From JBBILU01 sp037444775 (lineage in GTDB: Bacteria > Patescibacteriota > Gracilibacteria > BD1-5 > UBA6164): a stretch of 5,962 nt of DNA. The notes beneath the pieces are model-generated. The model did no database searches. It had not been told where the DNA came from and saw only the letters and a list, made by a program, of their open reading frames with translations. Location of the stretch: assembly GCA_037444775.1 (NCBI GenBank), contig JBBILU010000052.1:1-5962 (forward strand). The letters are read 5' to 3'. Of this stretch, positions 1-5,401 are shown in pieces. Both the position numbers and the translations under genes were made by a program. Numbering within the stretch: the stretch's first letter is position 1; every line of letters begins with the position of its first letter.

Positions 1-5
1 ATTTA

Positions 6-188
6 TTATTTAAAAACAGCTTGACTTGTTTTTTGTCTTCAATATTCTAATGTTTCTACAATATCACTAGGATTTAATGAACTAAATCCTAGAAAAGTAA
101 AAATACTTCAAGGAAAAGAATTTTCAAAGTATAAAACTTTTAAAAGTTTTTCTCTGTAAACTCATTGGGTTGTTTTTATTTCAGTCAT
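6..188 (-). CDS. Small hypothetical protein, 60 aa
   Basis: Not recognised. Read with TGA=Gly the frame runs from ATG (186-188) to TAA (6-8), followed at once by a second in-frame TAA (3-5). An in-frame stop at 198-200 just upstream fixes this ATG as the only ATG start. The product begins MTEIKTTQGVYREK and has a basic N-terminal third, a hydrophobic middle (SIFTFLGFSSLNPSDIVETL, about residues 28-47) and a polar end (GRQKTSQAVFK). There is no signal peptide, no clear membrane helix and no cysteine. Three of its four glycines (9, 27, 50) are TGA-coded, matching the other genes here, which supports real coding rather than chance. A promoter with an extended -10 box lies 29-57 bases upstream. 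It could be a genuine small gene or the surviving piece of a larger one. Confidence 0.55.
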
Positions 189-216
189 AAAAATTTTTTA
201 TTAAATAATTAAATTA

Positions 217-245
217 ATTTTAACATAAAAAATTCTTAAATACAA
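217..245 (-). promoter_or_regulatory. Promoter for the 60-aa gene (extended -10)
   Basis: On the minus strand there is a -35-like TTGTAT (plus positions 240-245), a 17-base spacer and a -10-like TAAAAT (217-222) preceded by TATGT, which gives a TGn extended -10. Transcription would start near 210, leaving about 20 untranslated bases before the ATG at 188. The TATGTTAAA core is the same as in the promoter at 5328-5356. Inferred from consensus and spacing only. Confidence 0.4.
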
Positions 246-440
246 AAAAATTGCATTTTATTCTATCGTCCCGTTTCAAATCCGACCAGTTTTGTTATGA
301 TGAATTTGGTTAACTTTTGGAGTTTTAGTTTATAAAAAGTTTTATGAAAACAAAACACAAAAATAATTTGCTTAATAATAAAAACTATATTATAAAGTAA
401 AAAGATACAATAGTATTTTTTGTTGTGAAAAGTTTGTTTA

Positions 441-482
441 TTAGAAAAAGTATTTTAGAAAAGGTGCTTTAGAAAAGGTACT
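441..482 (+). repeat. Three tandem 14-base direct repeats
   Basis: Three abutting copies: TTAGAAAAAGTATT (441-454), TTAGAAAAGGTGCT (455-468) and TTAGAAAAGGTACT (469-482). Copies 2 and 3 differ at one base, copy 1 at three or four. They sit in non-coding sequence about 75 bases upstream of a promoter and immediately before two hairpins. A 14-base period is not a multiple of three, so this is not a coding repeat. Iteron-like protein-binding sites or simple slippage are both possible. Confidence 0.75.
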
Positions 483-485
483 TTG

Positions 486-503
486 AGTTTAATTATTTAA
501 ACT
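486..503. repeat. Hairpin 1 after the tandem repeats
   Basis: Perfect inverted repeat AGTTTAA (486-492) / TTAAACT (497-503) with a four-base loop TTAT. No T-run follows, so it is not a standard intrinsic terminator. Confidence 0.5.
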
Positions 504-504
504 A

Positions 505-521
505 CTGAAATATTGTTTCAG
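505..521. repeat. Hairpin 2 after the tandem repeats
   Basis: Perfect inverted repeat CTGAAA (505-510) / TTTCAG (516-521) with a five-base loop TATTG, one base after hairpin 1. Two adjacent small hairpins may mark a structured RNA or a DNA-binding region; no function can be assigned. Confidence 0.5.
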
Positions 522-556
522 ATGAATGATATTTTTGAGTGTTTTATGAAGTATTA

Positions 557-585
557 TTGTTATTGATACGTAACTACTCTATAAT
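557..585 (+). promoter_or_regulatory. Promoter upstream of the 597 ORF
   Basis: TTGTTA (557-562), 17-base spacer, perfect TATAAT (580-585). Transcription should start around 591-593, which puts the ATG at 597 only about five bases into the transcript, so that mRNA would be almost leaderless. This is the best match to the bacterial housekeeping consensus in the window. Confidence 0.5.
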
Positions 586-596
586 ATATAAATAAT

Positions 597-761
597 ATGC
601 AAAACCAAACCATTCTTTCTCTTTGGAAAAAAGAATTTAGTAAAAACAAAAACCAAACTTTTGTTTGGGATAATATGCAATGAATGCAGACCAAAAAAGA
701 TTTTATTATAAAAGCTTATTTGTTGTCTTGATATATTAAGAAATTTCCTGAAGAAAAATAG
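597..761 (+). CDS. Small hypothetical ORF, 54 aa, possibly the front of a broken gene
   Basis: Not recognised. ATG at 597-599 to TAG at 759-761, read with TGA=Gly. The product begins MQNQTILSLWKKEFSKNKNQ and continues with a basic, aromatic sequence ending in SGYIKKFPEEK; two TGA codons encode glycine (in MQGMQ and LSGY). There is no signal peptide, membrane helix or known motif. A strong TATAAT promoter lies just upstream. Immediately after the TAG the same frame stays open to 881 and encodes a hydrophobic segment, so this may be the N-terminal part of a longer gene interrupted by a stop. Base composition here is less extreme than in the flanking non-coding DNA, consistent with present or former coding. 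Confidence 0.35.
653..668. repeat. Small perfect hairpin inside the 597 ORF
   Basis: CCAAAC (653-658) / GTTTGG (663-668) with a TTTT loop. It lies inside the candidate ORF near the 5' end of its predicted transcript. Function unknown; it may be fortuitous. Confidence 0.35.
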
Positions 762-966
762 GTATTATGCTTCCTAGTGTTGCAAGCTCAAGCTTTTTTA
801 TTATTGCTACTTATTTGGCTAGGAAAATTCCTGTTATATTTAACCGGACTTTGTGAAAATAAAGTTTTGATCATTGTGTAAAGTTCCCCAAGTAAAACAA
901 ATTCTATCTTCAAAAAGTTTTTATGATAAAGTAAAAAATGATATTATTATAAAATATTTTTTATAA
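762..966 (+). pseudogene. Coding-like remnant downstream of the TAG, with a frameshift
   Basis: After the TAG at 759-761 the frame of the 597 ORF continues to TAA at 879-881 and encodes a strongly hydrophobic stretch (VLCFLVLQAQAFLLLLLIWL and onward), which would be a membrane helix. A second frame, shifted by +1, is open from 844 to TAA at 964-966 and encodes a more ordinary polar tail (FGSLCKVPQVKQILSSKSF and onward), including one TGA glycine. Joining 597-761, 762-about 860 and about 861-966 would give a single product of roughly 120 residues, so the simplest reading is a decayed gene with one nonsense codon and one frameshift. The alternative is plain non-coding DNA. No family is recognised. 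A 7-bp inverted repeat (TTCCTAG 771-777, CTAGGAA 819-825) also lies here. Confidence 0.25.
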
Positions 967-990
967 AAAATCTAAAAAAAATAAATTTTT

Positions 991-1018
991 TTGAATTTTT
1001 CTTTTTTTTGTTTATATT
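991..1018 (+). promoter_or_regulatory. Candidate promoter for the surface protein-mtaB operon
   Basis: TTGAAT (991-996), 16-base spacer, TATATT (1013-1018); start expected near 1025, about 30 bases before the ATG at 1055. A closer TATAAT (1049-1054) abuts the ATG and would start transcription inside the gene, so it is less likely. The surroundings are nearly pure A/T, so chance matches are common. Confidence 0.3.
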
Positions 1019-1054
1019 TACATCGTTTTTTAATTATTAATTTTAATTTATAAT

Positions 1055-2593
1055 ATGGTTAGAGACAGAAGAGTACAAAATAGCAATAAGTCAATAAAAG
1101 ACTATTTATTACCGATTGTTATAGGATTGGCTATAATTTTGATGGTTTATGCTTTATTTTTCAGATGAGGTGATTCAACTTCGGAAAATGTAAATTTAGA
1201 GAATTGAATTAAATTATCAATTTCTGGAGAAAATGCTGAAGTTTATACTTTAGATAGTATTTGAAAAAAAACTAAACTAGAAGATCAAGGTATGTTTTTT
1301 CCTTGAAATCAAATTTTGGTAAAAGAATGAGATGTTTCTTTTGATGTTCCTAGTCAGGGAAATATAGCTTTATGAAAGCTTTGAGAATTGAAATATTTAC
1401 AAAATGGTAATTTTGAATTAACATCTTCAGATTTATTTGTTAAATCAATTACTCCAATTGAAATAAATATGAAATATATAAAAGTAAAAGTTTGAGAAAA
1501 TTCAGTTATTAGTTTAAATCAAAATGAAGTTTCAAGCACGGTTTATTTACTTGATTGAACTGCAGAAATTGCAAATTTAGCTTGAAAAAGCTGAGTTTTG
1601 TGAAAATGACAAAAAATTTCTGTATCTAGTAAGGATGCTATGAACAAAAATTTAGATTTAGGAATCATGAAAGAATTATTTGATGATTATTTCAAAATTA
1701 GTGATTGGTATCTAAAAAATAATGGAGATTTATATTTATCAAAAGTATCAACTTCAAGCTGAGAATTAAATTCTACAGGTTCTTTAGAACAAAGTTCTAC
1801 TTGAATTTTAATAAATAAATGAAATTCTTTGATTTCTTTATTAAATGTAAGTGATGAATCTTATGTGACTTCTGCAAAAACAAATATTTTTTGAACTTAT
1901 TCAAATGATTCTGTTGCAACTATAACTTTTAATGGAGTTAGTGCAAAACTTGATATAATGTCAAAAACTTTTTCTATAGCAAATATTGATACAAGTAAAA
2001 AAGAAAACAATGTTATTGTGAAAGTTTTTGATGATAAGGGGAACACTTTGTGAAAATATCTTTATACTTTTTATTTTGTAGATTGAGCTTCTCAAGCTAC
2101 AAATAATACAGAAACATCAGAAGTATCTAATTCAAACTTTTCTCAAGAAACTTATCTTGTTAATCCAGCAGATTTTTCAATATATTCTCCAACAGTTGAT
2201 AATAAATGAGATTCATATTCTGATAAAAATACAATTTATTGAACAGTAAAAAATCCAAATATTTCAAAAGTTACAGTTAATTGATATCAGCTTAGTTCTT
2301 TTACTGGAAAATCTTGGAGATACCATGCTTTTACAGCTCAAAAAACTTTATCAGAATGAGTAAATGTTTACAATATTGTTTATTACTCAAAAGATTGAAA
2401 AGTTTTGTATAGAAATGTTTTCACAATAAATAAAAAACCTACAAAAGCTGGAACAGTAGCTCCAGTAATAAATAAAACACCTTCTAATGATACATCTTCC
2501 GTAACACCAGAAAAAGTTGAGGAAATCGCAACAGATAAAACAGAAGAAATTATTAAAAGTTTAACTGATGAAGAAACAGGAGAATGATTTTAA
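1055..2593 (+). CDS. Membrane-anchored surface protein with FecR-like domain and two Ig-like repeats, 512 aa
   Basis: Likely an extracytoplasmic protein held by one N-terminal membrane helix. After a short basic, cytoplasmic N-terminus (MVRDRRVQNSNKSIKDYL) comes a hydrophobic helix at about 18-36. Residues about 52-192 read like a FecR-type beta-rich domain: GENAEVY, a GDVSFDVP turn, then SVISLNQNEV, VYLLDGTAEI and GVLGKGQKISV, the usual order of FecR-like repeats. Two Ig-like domains follow, about 265-345 and 370-460. They share the pattern xIxGTxxN...ItVNG...VNvxxxVxxxDGxxL...FtI, as in glucodextranase-B-like/Big folds of bacterial surface proteins. The tail (about 460-512) is Thr/Pro/Glu-rich and probably disordered. 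TAA at 1031-1033 lies upstream in frame, so ATG 1055 is the first ATG. About 25 TGA codons encode glycine against 14 GGN. No Shine-Dalgarno sequence is seen. mtaB follows after 16 bases. Role unknown: adhesion, wall scaffold or envelope sensing are possible; no anti-sigma segment or sigma gene is present. Confidence 0.8.
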
Positions 2594-2609
2594 ATAACAA
2601 AACAAGTAA

Positions 2610-3896
2610 ATGGAATTCAAAATTTTTTGATGTAAAGTAAATAAATATTATACAGATAAATGGATCAATTCTGACTTTTTAAAAAAGGAGAATTGAATTT
2701 TTATTGCGAGTTGTGTTGTAACAGACAAAGCAAAAAGAAAATGGCTAAAATATGTAAAAGATATTTTTAAAAGGGAAAAATTCACAGAAGATAAAAAAGT
2801 TTTTATAAGTTGATGTTGAGCCTTTAAATCTTGAGTTGCTCAATGAGATTTTTTTGAAATTTATCCAGAATTAAAAAAATATAATTGAAGAATAGTTATT
2901 TTATGAGAAGATCCAGAGTGAAATTCTTTAGAAAAAACCTATAAAACAGACGAAAATATAAAGAAAATAAAAACTCAAGAAAAAATAGATGAAAAAATAA
3001 CAAAATTAAAATGAATTTATACAAAAAAATTTGTTTTAATTCAATGAGGTTGTGATAGTTTTTGTACTTTTTGTTTAACAGTTATAAAAAGATGAAGACA
3101 TTTTTCTAGATCAAAAGAAGATATTTTGAAAGAAATTCTTGATTTTGAAAAAGAGTGATGAAAAGAAGTTGTTTTAACTTGAGTTAATTTATCAGCTTGG
3201 TGACTTGATAATACAAACCAACTTTGAGAATCAAGATTTGCAGAATTATTAGAATATTTATTAAAAAATTCTAATATAAAAAGAATTAGAATTAGTTCAA
3301 TGTGACCAGAATTTGTTGATGAGAAATGTTTAGAAATTTTTAAAAATAAAAGAATTTATCCACATTTTCATTATTCTGTTCAATCTTGAAGTAGTGAAAT
3401 ATTGAAACTTATGAAAAGACATTATGATTGAAAATATATAAAAGATTTGCTTGAAAAAACTATAAATCTAAAAAGAGAAGATTGAGTCAAGGTAAGTATT
3501 TGAGCAGATATTATTGTTTGATTTCCTTGAGAAACAGAAAAAAATTTTAAAGAAACTCTTAGTTTGCTTGAAAGTTGATTAATAACAAAACTTCATGCTT
3601 TCCCATTTTCGGCTCATCAAATGTGAGAAACAGTTCCAGCTTCCAAATTTCATAATCAAATTGATGAAAAAATAAAACAAGAAAGAATGAAAATTTTGCT
3701 TGAAAAATGAGAAGAAGTGAGAAATAATTTTATTAATTCCGAGAAGTGAAAAACTTTTGAAGTTTTAGTTGAAACAGTTAAATGAGATTTTTTCAAATGA
3801 TGGACAGAAAATTATATTGAAATAACAGAAAAGAATTTTGAAGTAATTTCTCCAGAAATAAAGAAAAATGAAATTATAATTTGAATATTAAAATAA
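2610..3896 (+). CDS. mtaB: tRNA (N6-L-threonylcarbamoyladenosine37-C2) methylthiotransferase
   Basis: A radical SAM enzyme that converts t6A37 to ms2t6A37 in ANN-decoding tRNAs, in the cytoplasm. The 428 residues match the family's usual size. The N-terminal methylthiotransferase domain has its three cluster cysteines C8 (GCKVN), C35 (SCVVT) and C69 (SGCGA). The radical SAM CxxxCxxC is C148/C152/C155 (GGCDSFCTFC), followed by RGRHFSR, VLTGVN (188-193), RIRISS, YSVQSGSS, the SAM-domain GFPGET (304-309) and LHAFPFS (328-334). The C-terminal TRAM-like end with GWTENYIEI (about 397-405) favours MtaB over MiaB or RimO. An in-frame TAA (2607-2609) directly before the ATG leaves no upstream in-frame ATG. 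Of 32 glycines, 31 are TGA and one is GGT (G147). It follows the surface protein gene by 16 bases without a visible promoter, so co-transcription is likely. There is no Shine-Dalgarno sequence. The stop codon lies within the downstream terminator hairpin. Confidence 0.88.
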
Positions 3897-3927
3897 AAGG
3901 TTTGTGAAAATCACAAACCTTTTATTT
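3891..3927. terminator. Bidirectional intrinsic terminator between convergent genes
   Basis: A perfect inverted repeat: core arms AAAAGGTTTGTGA (3895-3907) and TCACAAACCTTTT (3911-3923) with an AAA loop, extendable outward to 17 bp (3891-3907 with 3911-3927). T-rich tails emerge on both strands, so it can terminate both the plus-strand mtaB transcript and the minus-strand pilin operon. The mtaB TAA (3894-3896) and the pilin stop (3922-3924 on the minus strand) occupy exactly opposite, mutually pairing positions in the stem. Confidence 0.9.
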
Positions 3928-4371
3928 ATAAACCCACGGAGCAATCAAATTCAAAATAATTCAACTAAGAAGCAAAACAATAAGTCAAATAATAGTTTTT
4001 ATAATCCTTTTTTTAGCTTCTGTTTTCAAGCTATCATCAGCTCATCACATAGAATAAAGAACTCAATTTATTACAATAAATAAAACTCAAGCAAGTCAAA
4101 CTAAAAAAGTAGCATATTTGATAAAATCTCAAAAAAACATCATAACAGAAGAAAAATTTCTTCAAACAGTACATTTATATTTTCCAGTAGGTTTCGGTTG
4201 TTGTGGTCAAACTCAACTTGTATTTCAACTCATTTCAGGAACACAACTAGCTCAAGGAACTTTTTCTGTTGTTATAACAGTATTTTTTACTTCTTCTTCA
4301 GCAAATGTTAAATTAGAAAAAGAAAAAATTAAAGCAAGAATAAAAAGTATTTTTAATATAGTTTTTTTCAT
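3922..4371 (-). CDS. TrbC/VirB2-like type IV secretion pilin, 149 aa
   Basis: A probable pilin-like envelope protein of a type IV secretion or conjugation-type apparatus. It has a classic Sec signal peptide, MKKTILKILFILALIFSFSN then LTFA|EEE, with cleavage expected after residue 24. A polar linker of about 60 residues contains Pro and Gly and two cysteines (C43, C67). Then comes the pilin hairpin: helix 1 about 87-105 (VGLAGVLFIVINGVLYS), a short charged loop SMGGADDSLKTEAKKR (107-122), and helix 2 about 123-145 ending in IAPWVYK. Hydrophobic helix, G-rich turn, K.AKK, hydrophobic helix is the signature of the T4SS pilin family common in Patescibacteria. Thirteen of 14 glycines are TGA. It lies 22 bases downstream of the triple-hairpin gene, with no promoter of its own visible, so it is the second gene of an operon. 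An in-frame TAA at 4381-4383 lies upstream of the ATG. The longer linker than in minimal VirB2 proteins is a variable feature. Confidence 0.75.
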
Positions 4372-4393
4372 AAATAAATATTATTAGCTAAAT

Positions 4394-5293
4394 TTATAAG
4401 GTAGTCAAGTCAAGTAAAAATGTAAAAATTAACATAAGAAGTCCTGTGGCAATAAAAGTATTGACAATAATACTTTTTGCTTTTTTGACTTTTTCCTCAT
4501 TTCAACCAGAAGTAATATAATAATAAGCAGCCAAAGTTAAGAAAAATATAATAACAGGTCAAGCAAAAAATAAAAATAGATTTATTAATGTGCTAAAAAT
4601 ATCTACTCAATCACTTATATTTCCATCAAAAGCTAATTGTTTCCAAGCCTCAAGAAATCAAACAAAAATTAATGCAAAAATAGAATATGTAACTTTATTT
4701 TTTGCTTCTTTAATTTTATCTTCTCTTCATCTTGAAGTCATTACACTTATTCAAACCATAATCATTTGAAATATTGCAACAGCAAAGATAAAAACTTTTA
4801 AAAATGCTACTATTTGTTCATTTAGAGTGTGTCAAAATTCAAAAAAGTTTACAAACATATTTGCATCAGAGTTTGTATTTGTAAAATCCGAAGCAGTTAT
4901 TCTATCATCAATATTTCAATTTATTGAATCTTTTTTAAAAGCTTCATACAAATCTCAAGGAATATTTATAAAAATCATTGCAATAAGAGAATACCGAATT
5001 TGTCTTTTTGCTTTACCTAAATCATCATCTTGATTTCACATTGACATAATCATTTGAAATCAAGTATAAACAATAAAAATTACCAAAAGTCCCGACATAA
5101 CTAATTTAAATATCTCAAAAAATCTGAAACCTAGATTAGTTGCAGTAATAACAAGATCAGATGAAGTTCAAGTCGGAGTTGACATAGAAACATTTTGTAT
5201 TTCTGTTACAGTTGGAATATCTACTACTCCTGCATTTGCTCATATTATTCAAAAAAGAATTCAAAGCATTATTGAAAAAAATATTTTTTTCAT
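4394..5293 (-). CDS. Multi-pass membrane protein with three tandem T4SS pilin-like hairpins, 299 aa
   Basis: A pilin-related membrane protein. A signal peptide (MKKIFFSIMLGILFGIIGANA, cleavage after about residue 21) and a polar segment (22-55) precede three copies of a helix-turn-helix unit. Copy 1 is about 61-111 (YTGFQMIMSMGNQDDDLGKA then KRQIRYSLIAMIFI), copy 2 about 161-214 (MIMVGISVMTSRGREDKIKE then AKNKVTYSIFALIFVG) and copy 3 about 240-295 (AYYYITSGGNEEKVKKAKSI then IVNTFIATGLLMLIF). Each has a helix, an S.G....K.AK charged turn and a second helix; copy 3 is the most canonical and matches the single unit in the next gene. Linkers of roughly 50 and 25 polar residues separate the units. 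Six mature membrane helices are expected. An upstream in-frame TAA (5303-5305) fixes the ATG. Fifteen of 22 glycines are TGA. The promoter is at 5328-5356. It might be a fused pilin precursor or a VirB6/TrbL-like inner-membrane component; the former is suggested by the repeats. Confidence 0.7.
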
Positions 5294-5327
5294 AAAGCAA
5301 AATTAATTTTAAAAAAATCTCAAAGAA

Positions 5328-5356
5328 AGTTTAACATACTTTTTAGAAGATTGCAA
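5328..5356 (-). promoter_or_regulatory. Promoter of the two-gene pilin operon (extended -10)
   Basis: On the minus strand TTGCAA (5351-5356), 17-base spacer, TAAACT (5328-5333) preceded by TATGT, giving a TGn extended -10. Transcription would begin near 5321, about 28 bases before the ATG at 5293. The TATGTTAAA core is identical to that of the promoter at 217-245. It lies between the terminator of the upstream ATPase gene and the pilin operon. Confidence 0.45.
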
Positions 5357-5366
5357 AAAATTGATT

Positions 5367-5401
5367 TTAAAAAAAAAAGAACTTTATTAAAAATTCTTTT
5401 T
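5367..5401 (-). terminator. Weak intrinsic terminator after the ATPase gene
   Basis: On the minus strand AAAAAGAA (plus 5394-5401) pairs with TTCTTTTT (plus 5374-5381), with an additional TTT/AAA inner pairing beyond one bulged G, followed by a run of about ten T (plus 5369-5378). The stem is nearly all A/T, so it would be weak, but its position right at the gene's stop and before the next promoter is appropriate. Confidence 0.5.

Larger units (their letters stand above)
189..596. other. Gene-poor intergenic stretch
   Basis: I find no convincing gene in this stretch on either strand even with TGA as sense; the longest ATG frames are about 20 codons (for example from 344 and from 522). It is extremely A/T-rich except for a short GC-richer patch at about 267-290. 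It contains the minus promoter (217-245), three tandem 14-mers (441-482), two adjacent hairpins (486-521) and a plus-strand promoter (557-585). It separates divergently oriented genes. Confidence 0.5.

Noticed and set aside
262..295. tRNA 3'-end-like sequence (GTTTCAAATCC) in a GC-richer patch
   Set aside because: The bases flanking the loop do not form a T-stem, and no acceptor, D or anticodon arms can be found on either side.
268..340. Minus-strand frame of about 23 codons ending KTGRIGNGTIE, possible transposase remnant
   Set aside because: It has no start codon, is closed just upstream by TAA, and matches no transposase motif I can name.
344..400. Short ATG frame MKTKHKNNLLNNKNYIIK
   Set aside because: Eighteen codons of Lys/Asn-rich sequence as expected by chance from A-rich DNA, with no promoter or conservation argument.
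955..991. A/T-only inverted repeats before the 1055 gene as a terminator
   Set aside because: Pure A/T arms such as ATTTTTTATAAAAAAT arise by chance in this composition and would form a very unstable stem.
2405..2587. Separate 60-codon gene starting at a TTG
   Set aside because: It is the C-terminal end of the 512-residue surface protein, cut off only because TGA was treated as stop.
2610..3896. UGA read as tryptophan (code 4) or as selenocysteine
   Set aside because: Tryptophan would replace glycine in GCKVN, VLTG and GFPGET of MtaB, which is impossible for the fold; dozens of TGA codons per gene with no SECIS-like structure exclude selenocysteine.
2610..3896. MiaB or RimO instead of MtaB
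   Set aside because: The GCKVN start, LHAFPFS segment and C-terminal GWTENYIEI are typical of MtaB. RimO and MiaB have different sequences at these places.
4118..4387. Plus-strand standard-code ORF of 89 codons
   Set aside because: It is the antisense shadow of the signal-peptide-bearing pilin gene on the minus strand (3922-4371); its translation has no recognisable features.
4827..5033. Plus-strand standard-code ORF of 68 codons
   Set aside because: Antisense to the triple-hairpin membrane protein, whose minus-strand frame is 299 codons long with a signal peptide and internal repeats.
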